This document shows positions 46,379 through 54,506 of a stretch of 64,000 bases of DNA, in pieces. The notes beneath the pieces were generated by a model. The model searched no databases, had not been told where the DNA came from, and saw only the letters and a program-made list of their open reading frames with translations. This DNA comes from MGBC163016 sp964631345 (GTDB lineage: Bacteria; Actinomycetota; Coriobacteriia; Coriobacteriales; Eggerthellaceae). The stretch's first letter is position 1. The number at the start of each line of letters is the position of its first letter. The position numbers were made by a program, and so were the translations under genes. The stretch spans positions 186,001-250,000 of the forward strand of contig CAZVWE010000001.1 in assembly GCA_964631345.1 (NCBI GenBank), given 5' to 3'.

Positions 46379-48286
46379 CTATTTCCCTTCCTCTTCGTCA
46401 TCCTCAACTACCTCGTAATCTGCTTCCAAGGTGTCATCCGCTGGTGTTGACTCAGCTGCTGCAGCTTGAGCACCGGCGTCAGCTCCTTCTGTCTGATATA
46501 CAACCTCAGCAAGTTTGTATCCTGCTTGCTGCATCTTTTCAGTTGCAGCCTTGATTGCCTCAATATCGCTTCCTTCGAGTGCACTTTGTGCCTCTGCAAT
46601 TGCGCTTTCAGCTTCAGACTTAGAATCTGCTGGCACCTTATCGCCGAGCTCTGCAAGAGTTTGCTGTGTAGCGCCAATCAAAGCCTCGGCATTGTTGCGA
46701 GCCTCAACTTCTTCCTTATGGCGTGCATCCTCTTCTGCATGCTGCTCTGCGTCTTTCACCATACGATCGACTTCATCATCTGAAAGTGCTGTTGATCCAC
46801 TGATGGTGATCTGCTGCTGTTTTCCAGTACCCAAATCCTTTGCAGAAACGTTCACGATACCGTTTGCGTCAATATCAAAGGTAACTTCGATTTGTGGAAC
46901 ACCACGACGTGCTGCAGGGATTCCGTTTAGTTGGAAGCGTCCAAGTGTCTTGTTGCCACTTGCCATCTCGCGCTCACCTTGCAGAACGTGAACCTCAACA
47001 GATGTTTGGTTATCAGCTGCAGTTGAGTAAATCTCCGTCTTTCTAGTTGGGATGGTTGTATTGCGCTCAATCATCTTTGTCATGACACCACCAAGTGTCT
47101 CAACACCTAAAGACAACGGAGTTACATCGAGCAACAGGATTCCTGTTACATCGCCTGCAAGTACACCACCTTGAATTGCAGCACCCATTGCAACCACTTC
47201 GTCAGGGTTAACTGACATATTTGGCTTTTTGCCTGTGAGCTTCTCAACAAGGTCTTGAACAGCTGGCATACGAGTCGAACCGCCAACCAAGATAACCTCA
47301 TCAAGCTCTCCTGCCTTAAGACCTGCGTCTTTGAGTGCCTGCTCAACTGGCTTTTTGCATCTCTCAAGTAAGTCTTTCGTGATGCGCTCAAATTCTGCAC
47401 GAGTTAAGGTGTAATCAAGGTGCTTTGGACCATCAGCGCCTGCTGTAATAAACGGAAGATTTATGTTTGTTTGCGTTGTTGAAGAAAGTTCCATCTTAGC
47501 CTTCTCGGCTGCTTCCTTCAGACGCTGCAAAGCCATCTTATCTTCGCGAAGATCAATTCCGGTGTCTGCCTTAAACTTATCAGCAAGCCAGTCAATTATG
47601 CGTTGATCCCAATCATCTCCACCTAAGTGGTTATCACCTGCAGTGGATGCAACCTCAAATACGCCATCACCTAGTTCAAGCACAGACACATCGAATGTGC
47701 CGCCGCCAAGGTCAAATACGAGGATTTTCTCATCGTGATCAGCCTTATCAAGACCATAAGCAAGTGCTGCGGCTGTTGGCTCGTTGATAATACGCTCAAC
47801 GTTAAGACCTGCGATCTTGCCAGCATCCTTTGTTGCTTGACGCTGTGCATCATTGAAGTAAGCAGGAACTGTGATGACTGCTTGTGTAATTGTCTCACCA
47901 GTTTGCTTTTCTGCATCAGCCTTTAACTTTTGCAAAACCATAGCTGAGATCTCTTCAGGAGTGTAGGCCTTGCCATCAATATCGATTACGGCACGTCCGT
48001 CTTTGCCCTTCTCAACCTTGTAAGAAACAGTTTTCTGCTCTTCTGGAGTCTCATCGTATGAACGACCGATGAACCTCTTTACTGAAGACACGGTGTTCTC
48101 AGGATTTGTAACTGCTTGGTTTTTAGCAGCTTTACCAACAACACGCTCGCCGTCTTTACGGAAGCCCTCAACTGAAGGAGTAGTTCTATCACCTTCTGCG
48201 TTGACCAAAATCTCTGGCTCAGAGCCTTCCATAACAGCCATAGCTGAGTTTGTGGTTCCTAAGTCGATTCCAAGAATCTTAGACAT
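46379..48286 (-). CDS. dnaK: Chaperone DnaK (Hsp70)
   Basis: A 635-residue Hsp70. ATPase signatures IDLGTTNS, IFDLGGGTFDVS-like VFDLGGGTFDVS and ILVGGSTRMP are present, then the substrate-binding domain and an Asp/Glu-rich C-terminal tail ending EDDEEEGK. ATG at 48286. First gene of dnaK-grpE-dnaJ-hspR-clpB, with a strong promoter at 48341-48369. Confidence 0.98.
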   Translation of the reverse strand: MSKILGIDLGTTNSAMAVMEGSEPEILVNAEGDRTTPSVEGFRKDGERVVGKAAKNQAVTNPENTVSSVKRFIGRSYDETPEEQKTVSYKVEKGKDGRAVIDIDGKAYTPEEISAMVLQKLKADAEKQTGETITQAVITVPAYFNDAQRQATKDAGKIAGLNVERIINEPTAAALAYGLDKADHDEKILVFDLGGGTFDVSVLELGDGVFEVASTAGDNHLGGDDWDQRIIDWLADKFKADTGIDLREDKMALQRLKEAAEKAKMELSSTTQTNINLPFITAGADGPKHLDYTLTRAEFERITKDLLERCKKPVEQALKDAGLKAGELDEVILVGGSTRMPAVQDLVEKLTGKKPNMSVNPDEVVAMGAAIQGGVLAGDVTGILLLDVTPLSLGVETLGGVMTKMIERNTTIPTRKTEIYSTAADNQTSVEVHVLQGEREMASGNKTLGRFQLNGIPAARRGVPQIEVTFDIDANGIVNVSAKDLGTGKQQQITISGSTALSDDEVDRMVKDAEQHAEEDARHKEEVEARNNAEALIGATQQTLAELGDKVPADSKSEAESAIAEAQSALEGSDIEAIKAATEKMQQAGYKLAEVVYQTEGADAGAQAAAAESTPADDTLEADYEVVEDDEEEGK

Positions 48287-48340
48287 TATTAAGTCCTTTC
48301 TATCAATGCTTCATTTATCATATTTATTTATTATGGCGAC

Positions 48341-48369
48341 ACTATATAATCTAAGTCTCTATCTGTCAA
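48341..48369 (-). promoter_or_regulatory. Housekeeping-type promoter of the dnaK operon, with weak HAIR-like pattern
   Basis: TTGACA, 17 bases, TATAGT, about 55 bases before the dnaK start. The -35 box lies inside CTTGACA-N7-ACTTAGA, which matches the HspR HAIR consensus CTTGAGT-N7-ACTCAAG at 9 of 14 positions. The promoter is clear; the operator is only suggestive. Confidence 0.7.
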
Positions 48370-48525
48370 GTTTATTTATTGGATATTTTGCAGATAAATA
48401 CTTGTCGTGTGAAATATATTTCAAATCAACCTTTAAAACTGCCAATTAAACATCTCTGTATATATATGTATTGCGAAGCGTTGCAGAGATGAAATCATTG
48501 ACCGTTAAGGTCATATTGAAGGCAT

Positions 48526-48558
48526 AAAAAAACCAAGAGCCAGTCTGACTCTTGGTTT
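48526..48558 (-). terminator. Rho-independent terminator of the ferredoxin gene
   Basis: A perfect 10-bp stem pairs 48530-48539 (AAACCAAGAG) with 48549-48558. The minus-strand side is followed by six T. A second perfect 10-bp stem-loop lies at 48566-48602. Between the terminator and dnaK (48370-48525) no gene was seen. Confidence 0.75.
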
Positions 48559-48609
48559 TATGATTCATTTAGCTTGATGTAACTTTAGCATTAAGCTAAA
48601 TGTGAGAAT

Positions 48610-48666
48610 CGCTTTAGTGTCTAAACAACTGCTTTAATGTCAAAAGCTGTATTAGTGTCTAAAACT
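48610..48666 (-). repeat. Three tandem repeats after the ferredoxin stop codon
   Basis: Units of 18-21 bp with consensus GCTTTAGTGTCTAAAACT (plus strand) run at about 48610-48630, 48631-48648 and 48649-48666. They touch the ferredoxin stop codon. Copies differ at several positions. Confidence 0.7.
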
Positions 48667-48853
48667 AGTCCTCAACGATTTCAGTAATAGCACCCATTGG
48701 GCACTCTTCAACACAATCGCCGCATGCTATGCACGCATCCTCGTTCACAGGCTCGGCCGTTCCATCAACGACTTCCAAAACCTCCTGCGGGCAAGCGTCA
48801 ACGCAGATTCCGCAACCGATGCACTCATCGTCATCTATAACAGGATGTGACAT
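48665..48853 (-). CDS. 2x[4Fe-4S] ferredoxin
   Basis: A 62-residue bacterial-type ferredoxin with two CxxCxxCxxxCP motifs: CIGCGICVDACP and CIACGDCVEECP. It carries electrons at low potential in the cytosol; the split glutamate synthase is one possible partner, by inference only. ATG at 48853 follows GGAGGAGGAG. It has its own terminator. Confidence 0.95.
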   Translation of the reverse strand: MSHPVIDDDECIGCGICVDACPQEVLEVVDGTAEPVNEDACIACGDCVEECPMGAITEIVED

Positions 48854-49098
48854 GGCTCCTCCTCCAGGTTCGAAACCGAAGGTCTATTCTTTTTTCCTCA
48901 GACCCCCGGCGGCCGTTTATCATCATTGCGGCAAAATACCATGATTTCACTAAAAGCGGAACGGCAATTCGTTTTTTTTAGGCAACGGTTCTAATTGTTA
49001 TCAATCGAACAATTTGGACATACATACAAAGTGTTGTCTAAGCCGTCTTTGACTTTAGAAACTTTAGAACAAACTGTTACAGAAAGCCTTTAAAGCTA

Positions 49099-50151
49099 TT
49101 AACAGATGCGCGGAAGTTGCTCGCCAACAAGCATATCGAGGATTCGAGTGCTACCGATTGGAGTTCGCATTAAAACCATCGAGCCTCTCTCGGTGTTACC
49201 AATTTCAGTAACTTCCCCAATGATCGCAGCATCGCGCCCATATGGACTTTTACGCATTGCACGTAAAGCATCCTCTGCTTGTAGGGGATCCACGACGCAT
49301 ACCATTTTGCCTTCATTTGCAACTTGCGCCACATCATATCCAAGCATCTCACATGCGCCTAAAACTTGAGGTTTCACCGGAATAGACGCTTCGTCCACCA
49401 CGATATCCACCCCAGATTGCGCTGCAAGTTCATTTAGGGTTGAAGCAAGACCACCACGTGTTGGATCGCGAAAACATCTGACTTGATCGCATGCGCAAAG
49501 TACATCCTGAATCATATGGTTTAAAGGTGCCGCATCAGATTGAATATCTGCAGAAAACCCAAGGCCTTCTCTTTGGCTCATTATGGTAATCCCATGATCT
49601 CCCATAGTGCCACTTACTAACACCCTATCCCCAGGTTTGCAATTTGCACCACTTAGGTTAATCCCAGGCGAAAGAACGCCAATGCCCGAAGTGTTTATGT
49701 ATATACCGTCTCCGTGGCCTCGATTTACAACTTTGGTATCACCTGTGACAACCGAAATGCCAGCCTCTTTAGCAGCATCGGCAATAGATTTACAAATACG
49801 GCGAAGGTCTTCTATTGGGAAGCCCTCTTCCAAAATCACAGCACAACTAATGTATTTTGGTACGGCTCCACTCGTTGCCACATCATTAACCGTGCCACAT
49901 ACAGCCAAACGTCCAATATCTCCACCAGGAAAAAAATGAGGTGTCACAACAAACGAATCAGTTGAATATGCAATACGCAAACCCGCGCCATGTGACTCTT
50001 TCGCACTGTATGTAATATCTAAAACTGCTGCATCGTCACCTGTTTTAAGTTCCTTACTTGCATATGCCTCAAAGAAAACGTCATCTATGATGCGCTTCAT
50101 CATGGTGCCACCCGAGCCGTGGCCAAGCATCACCTCGGTATCATTTGCCAT
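49099..50151 (-). CDS. hypE: Hydrogenase maturation protein HypE
   Basis: About 350 residues. HypE dehydrates the carbamoylated C-terminal Cys, delivered by HypF, to the cyanide ligand of [NiFe] hydrogenase. Its signature C-terminus PRIC is present. AIR-synthase-type blocks GHGSGG, TGDDAAVLD and DPTRGGLASTLNELA are clear. ATG at 50151 with AAAGGA is preferred over the GTG at 50175. It overlaps nikR by 11 bases. No other hyp or hydrogenase gene is in the window. Confidence 0.95.
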   Translation of the reverse strand: MANDTEVMLGHGSGGTMMKRIIDDVFFEAYASKELKTGDDAAVLDITYSAKESHGAGLRIAYSTDSFVVTPHFFPGGDIGRLAVCGTVNDVATSGAVPKYISCAVILEEGFPIEDLRRICKSIADAAKEAGISVVTGDTKVVNRGHGDGIYINTSGIGVLSPGINLSGANCKPGDRVLVSGTMGDHGITIMSQREGLGFSADIQSDAAPLNHMIQDVLCACDQVRCFRDPTRGGLASTLNELAAQSGVDIVVDEASIPVKPQVLGACEMLGYDVAQVANEGKMVCVVDPLQAEDALRAMRKSPYGRDAAIIGEVTEIGNTERGSMVLMRTPIGSTRILDMLVGEQLPRIC

Positions 50152-50602
50152 GGGTATATCCTTTATCTTGGCCACTAATTGCAGCTAAAACAAGCTTTCC
50201 ATTCTGTACACCTTTAGTACCAAGGATCGTGTTTGCAATTGTTTGTACAACACCTGTTTCACCTTTAAGTACGATAACCTCAAGACAAATATGATGATCA
50301 ACATGAACGTGCATCATTGACACCACATTTTCACAATAGTCATGCTGAATAGAATGAAGTTTATCTGTAAGGTCACTTGAATGATGATCATAAACAATCG
50401 TCAGCGTGCCCATTACATCAGTGCCCGGAACAGATGACCGTGCTTCAACTAAAGCTTCGCGAACAAGATCGCGCACAACTTCGCTTCTATTTTTTGCCAA
50501 GCCGCGTCTTGCGACTAATTGGTCAAAATCCATGAGTAAATCTTCCGGCATAGCAACCGAAAACCTCATGAGTTCATTTTGTTTTATATCGGCGTTTGCC
50601 AT
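50141..50602 (-). CDS. nikR: Nickel-responsive regulator NikR
   Basis: A 153-residue ribbon-helix-helix regulator. The N-terminal RHH domain has MRFSVAMPEDLLMDFDQLV. The C-terminal ACT-like domain carries the nickel ligands in HVHVDHHICLEV (His, His and Cys expected). It represses nickel uptake genes when Ni is bound. Coupling to hypE by overlap ties nickel sensing to hydrogenase maturation. ATG at 50602. Confidence 0.95.
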   Translation of the reverse strand: MANADIKQNELMRFSVAMPEDLLMDFDQLVARRGLAKNRSEVVRDLVREALVEARSSVPGTDVMGTLTIVYDHHSSDLTDKLHSIQHDYCENVVSMMHVHVDHHICLEVIVLKGETGVVQTIANTILGTKGVQNGKLVLAAISGQDKGYTHGK

Positions 50603-50608
50603 TCTCTG

Positions 50609-50863
50609 CTACACCAAACTAACAGTTACGCCACCGGCATTTTCCGCATCATCTTCTATTGCATCTTTGGCCTCATCCAAAAGTGCACGCACGTCATCCA
50701 TCATTGATTGAGCTGCATGAAGTTTCAAAGACACTGTTTCAAAGCCAGCATCGCCTGCGGTATGCGCCAAATTATGCATCCAACGCCTCTCCAACTTGCA
50801 ATGATCGTCAATCTGTTCGATCATCAATTCAAGTTGTCCAGTATTAACGCCATTTGTGCACAT
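50609..50863 (-). CDS. Small helical protein upstream of nikR
   Basis: An 84-residue protein with no recognised family. The first half has Cys2, Cys22 and several His (DDHCKLERRWMHNLAH), which could bind metal but need not. The second half is a helix rich in Ala, Asp and Glu. ATG at 50863 follows AGGAGG. It ends six bases before nikR, so it is the first gene of a three-gene set with nikR and hypE. Confidence 0.75.
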   Translation of the reverse strand: MCTNGVNTGQLELMIEQIDDHCKLERRWMHNLAHTAGDAGFETVSLKLHAAQSMMDDVRALLDEAKDAIEDDAENAGGVTVSLV

Positions 50864-50942
50864 AGCTTTCCTCCTTGACGCGTCAATTTAGTTAATATGT
50901 GATCTAAAAAGCCAACTGCCTTTGCTTGATCCGAGGTTAAGT

Positions 50943-51410
50943 GTGAATACTTCAGGAAATAGTAACATTTATGAATTCGAAGCTGCAAGAACGCTTAAGT
51001 TATATGCCCCATTCATATCCGGGACTGGAAATAATACGGTAGTTGTTATTGGGGAAAACGCGATAAGCCCCAACATTCAAAAAGCAATCTCTGATTCGGC
51101 AGAACGTTTAGGATATGGAAAGAATGCTTGTTCTTGGGTGTCTGTAAAATCTCAAAATGACGAGCGCACTTTGGAGGCAAACGATCTTCGAATGATTATT
51201 GAAGGTATAAATCCGCTTTCGATAATCGCACTAAACAAAACATCGGCCGAACTTTTGGGACAAGCTTTTGGCCTTCAAATTCCACTTGATACACACACGC
51301 GCATTCTTGGTCGAGATATTGCCGCATTAAAAGATTTTGCCCTTGCGCTAGAGGATCAAACATACAAACGCATAGCCTGGAAGGCTCTTTTAGGTCTAGA
51401 GCTTGACTGA
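50943..51410 (+). CDS. Protein of unknown function before ispD
   Basis: About 155 residues. TVVVIGENAISPNIQKAIS looks like the first strand-loop-helix of an alpha/beta fold, and later LGQAFGLQIPLDTHTRILGRDI is a helical part. No family was recognised. Start is uncertain: GTG at 50943 follows GAGG, and TTG at 50922 gives a longer form. It precedes ispD by about 120 bases on the same strand. Confidence 0.6.
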   Translation: MNTSGNSNIYEFEAARTLKLYAPFISGTGNNTVVVIGENAISPNIQKAISDSAERLGYGKNACSWVSVKSQNDERTLEANDLRMIIEGINPLSIIALNKTSAELLGQAFGLQIPLDTHTRILGRDIAALKDFALALEDQTYKRIAWKALLGLELD

Positions 51411-51533
51411 TAACCTGAAATCACACTTTATTGCTCGCGAACATACAACCAAGCAATTAAAATTAACTACCGTACATAATTGTACGGATTTGTTTGTTTA
51501 ACTTGTTCGTTCAAGATAGATAAGGGTAACAAG

Positions 51534-52379
51534 ATGCCAAAAGCGATCGATCCCGTTTTTACACCTGAAACACTCCGAGCTCCGGAATTAATGAAAGAGA
51601 TTATGGATTTCCAAACAAATGGGATGGCTTCTACCCAACTTACAGGCCATATCGATAAAAACCCAAAGACGGCAGCTATTATCCTTGCTGGTGGAAATGG
51701 GGAAAGATTTGGACTTGAAAGTGGAAAGCAGCTTGTAGAAATTGCGGGAAAACCCATTCTTACTTGGTCATGTGAGGCGTTTGATGCGGTTGGAGACATT
51801 GGACTTTTAGTGCTTGTTTGCCCTGAGGAACGAACAGATGAATACCTTAAACGCGCGATTGATCCATTTCCGTTTGTAACACCTGTAGTCACAGCACCCT
51901 CTGGCTCAATCCGCCAAGAATCTGCCTTCTCAGGACTTGAGATGATTCCTGATGATTTCGAATACGTTGTACTCCATGATGGAGCACGTCCTTTAGTTAC
52001 TCCCGAACTTATCATACATACAATAAATATCGTCAAAGGAAATATTGATATCGACGGTGCAGTAGTTGCGCATCCTGCCATTGACACACTTAAGGTTGTC
52101 GAAGACGGGATGATAGTTGGCACCCCTGATCGTAAACTTTTCTGGAATGCACAAACACCACAAGTGTTTAGAACAGGAATCTACAGACGTGCACAAGTAT
52201 CAGCAATGTCAGATGGCTTTGTAGGCACAGATGATTCATCTCTAATTGAGCGCCTAGGTGGCAAGGTTATGGTTGTTGAAGGTAAACGCGACAACATCAA
52301 ACTTACGGTTCCAGAAGATTTAACACTTCTTGCATCTGCTGTACGCGAAATGGCAAAATCTAGCGAAATGCTGGGATAG
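51534..52379 (+). CDS. ispD: 2-C-methyl-D-erythritol 4-phosphate cytidylyltransferase
   Basis: IspD makes CDP-methylerythritol in the non-mevalonate isoprenoid pathway. The CTP loop AAIILAGGNGERFG, then VVLHDGARPLV and WNAQTPQVF, and a C-terminal KLTVPEDL are typical. About 45 residues before the catalytic domain are extra compared with usual IspD. ATG at 51534 follows AAGGGT; the frame opens at 51480 without a site. It ends two bases before ispF. Confidence 0.93.
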   Translation: MPKAIDPVFTPETLRAPELMKEIMDFQTNGMASTQLTGHIDKNPKTAAIILAGGNGERFGLESGKQLVEIAGKPILTWSCEAFDAVGDIGLLVLVCPEERTDEYLKRAIDPFPFVTPVVTAPSGSIRQESAFSGLEMIPDDFEYVVLHDGARPLVTPELIIHTINIVKGNIDIDGAVVAHPAIDTLKVVEDGMIVGTPDRKLFWNAQTPQVFRTGIYRRAQVSAMSDGFVGTDDSSLIERLGGKVMVVEGKRDNIKLTVPEDLTLLASAVREMAKSSEMLG

Positions 52380-52381
52380 AT

Positions 52382-52882
52382 ATGGATATCGCAGATCTCT
52401 CAAAAATACGTTGCGGTATCGGCATGGATGTACATGCATTTGCAGAAAATCGCGCACTCATAATCGGTGGAGTTTCAATTCCGCACCATAAAGGACTTGC
52501 AGGGCACTCCGATGCTGATGTGCTAACACATGCAATTGCAGATGCCATACTTGGGGCTTCCCGATTAGGAGATATTGGAAAGCTGTTTCCCGACACGGAT
52601 CCTGCATACCTTAATGCTGATTCTTTGGTTTTGCTGGCAAACGCAGCCGCTGAGGTACGAAAAGCTGGATTTGAAATCATAGACGTCGACTCTGTCATAG
52701 CAGCACAAGTTCCAAAGATGACTCCCTATAGAGATCAAATGCGTGAAAACCTAGCAAACGCATTAGGTATAGATGTAAGCCATGTTGGAGTTAAAGCAAC
52801 AACAACTGAGCACTTAGGATTTGAAGGACGTGAAGAAGGAATAAGCGCATATGCAACATGTATTCTTACAGAAATAGCTTAA
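52382..52882 (+). CDS. ispF: 2-C-methyl-D-erythritol 2,4-cyclodiphosphate synthase
   Basis: A 166-residue IspF, the next-but-one step after IspD. GIGMDVHAF supplies zinc ligands, and HSDADVLTHAIADAILGA and TTTEHLGFEGREEGISA are diagnostic. Two bases after the ispD stop, so translationally coupled. ispE is not in the window. Confidence 0.96.
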   Translation: MDIADLSKIRCGIGMDVHAFAENRALIIGGVSIPHHKGLAGHSDADVLTHAIADAILGASRLGDIGKLFPDTDPAYLNADSLVLLANAAAEVRKAGFEIIDVDSVIAAQVPKMTPYRDQMRENLANALGIDVSHVGVKATTTEHLGFEGREEGISAYATCILTEIA

Positions 52883-52933
52883 AGCCGATTCTATAAATCA
52901 ATTTGCTTTTGAAGACTGGAAATAAGAGGAGAG

Positions 52934-54439
52934 ATGATGATTCGTATCTACGATACAAAAGAGCGCCGCAAAGTAGATTTAATTCCAATACATGAAGGTG
53001 AAATCCGCATGTATGTATGCGGACCTACTGTATACAATCGCATCCACATTGGAAATGCTCGCACATTTATTTCGTTTGATACGATTCGCAGGTATCTTAC
53101 TTGGCGTGGCTATAAAGTCACATTTGTGCAAAATGTCACCGATGTTGATGACAAGATCATCAATCGCGCCAACGAAGAAGGACGCTCAGCAGAAGATGTT
53201 GCAAGTGAATATACCGAAGCATTTATAAATGATATGCATGCAGCAGGTGTATTAGATCCCGACGTGCGCCCTAAAGCAACCGAAGAAATTGATGAGATGA
53301 TCGACCTTGTCAGCAAACTAATTGAAAATGGCCACGCATACGAGGTTGATGGGGATGTCTATTTCTCTGTCAGGTCATATAAAAACTACGGAGAACTATC
53401 CGGTAGAGACATCGATGAAATGGAAGGCGGCCATCGCGAACTTCGTGCAGATGGTCAAGGCCTTGAAGACAGAAAACGCGATGCTCTAGATTTCGCTTTA
53501 TGGAAAGCTGCGAAGCCGGGTGAGCCTTCTTGGGAATCCCCTTGGGGTGAAGGTCGTCCCGGATGGCATATAGAATGTTCTGCTATGTCAAAAAAGTACT
53601 TAGATCTTCCATTTGATATTCATGGCGGAGGATCTGATTTGGTTTTTCCGCACCATGAAAACGAATGCGCACAGTCAGTTTGCGGATACAATTCAGAATT
53701 CGCAAGACATTGGATGCATTCCGGAATGCTCCAAATTAATTCAGAAAAGATGTCAAAATCTCTTGGGAACTTCATGCTTTTGCACGAGGTCTTACAAGAT
53801 TGTAGACCTGCTGCGCTTCGCATGCTTATGACTCAGACTTTATACAGAAGTCCTCTTGATTTTTCTACAGATCGCTTAAACGAGGCTGAAGCTGCGCTAA
53901 CCCGTATCGAAAATGCTGTGAGCAATTTTGAGTGGTTGACGTCAAACGCACAGGATGGCGCACCGGATGTATTAGACATAAATGCGATCGAAGCCATGAC
54001 AGCATCTGCAAAAGAGTCCTTCACACAATCGATGGACGATGACTTTAATGCACCCTCCGCACTTGGAGCGATATTTACGCTTATAGGGGATGTAAATTCC
54101 GCTGTATCTGGAAAATCGCTTTCTGTAAAAGATGCAGAAGCACTCGTAAAGGTTCACGACACAGTAGTTGAACTTACTGGAGTACTCGGAATAGACATAA
54201 TTGGAGACACGCAAGCCGAAACTGATTACCCGCTTGAAGTAATCTCTTTAGCAAGCGAAATCGCAGGCTATGGTGGAGATGATCCGACCCAGGCTGTTGA
54301 GGCCTTAATTGAAGCTCGCGCACTTGCTAGGTCAGAGAAGGATTGGACACGTGCCGATGCCGTTCGCGATGGACTCGTCTCACTTGGATTTGTAATCGAG
54401 GATACTCCTCAAGGAGCAAAGGTTTCCTACGAGGGCTAG
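52934..54439 (+). CDS. cysS: Cysteinyl-tRNA synthetase
   Basis: A 501-residue class I synthetase. HIGNARTFI is the HIGH motif near 37 and KMSKSLGN the KMSKS motif near 274. Zinc ligands are expected from CGPTVYN, the Cys of HIECSAMS and HHENECAQS. The C-terminal part is the DALR-like anticodon domain. ATG at 52934 follows GAGGAGAG. It ends the ispD-ispF-cysS run with a clear terminator. Confidence 0.97.
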   Translation: MMIRIYDTKERRKVDLIPIHEGEIRMYVCGPTVYNRIHIGNARTFISFDTIRRYLTWRGYKVTFVQNVTDVDDKIINRANEEGRSAEDVASEYTEAFINDMHAAGVLDPDVRPKATEEIDEMIDLVSKLIENGHAYEVDGDVYFSVRSYKNYGELSGRDIDEMEGGHRELRADGQGLEDRKRDALDFALWKAAKPGEPSWESPWGEGRPGWHIECSAMSKKYLDLPFDIHGGGSDLVFPHHENECAQSVCGYNSEFARHWMHSGMLQINSEKMSKSLGNFMLLHEVLQDCRPAALRMLMTQTLYRSPLDFSTDRLNEAEAALTRIENAVSNFEWLTSNAQDGAPDVLDINAIEAMTASAKESFTQSMDDDFNAPSALGAIFTLIGDVNSAVSGKSLSVKDAEALVKVHDTVVELTGVLGIDIIGDTQAETDYPLEVISLASEIAGYGGDDPTQAVEALIEARALARSEKDWTRADAVRDGLVSLGFVIEDTPQGAKVSYEG

Positions 54440-54464
54440 AGGTTTGAAATCTCAGCGCTATTAA

Positions 54465-54494
54465 AAAAGTGGCCTTCTAGTGAAGGCCACTTTT
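54465..54494. terminator. Bidirectional terminator between cysS and clpC
   Basis: A perfect 13-bp stem, AAAAGTGGCCTTC paired with GAAGGCCACTTTT around loop TAGT. T-tracts are present on both strands, so it can end both convergent genes. Confidence 0.9.
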
Positions 54495-54506
54495 GTTTCG
54501 CTACTT

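Noticed and set aside
45899..46554. Plus-strand open frames opposite grpE and dnaK
   Set aside because: They mirror well-conserved chaperone genes and have no site or family match.
48868..48885. GGTTCGAAACC resembling a tRNA T-arm
   Set aside because: No acceptor, D or anticodon stem can be built around it. It is a short palindrome in the ferredoxin leader.
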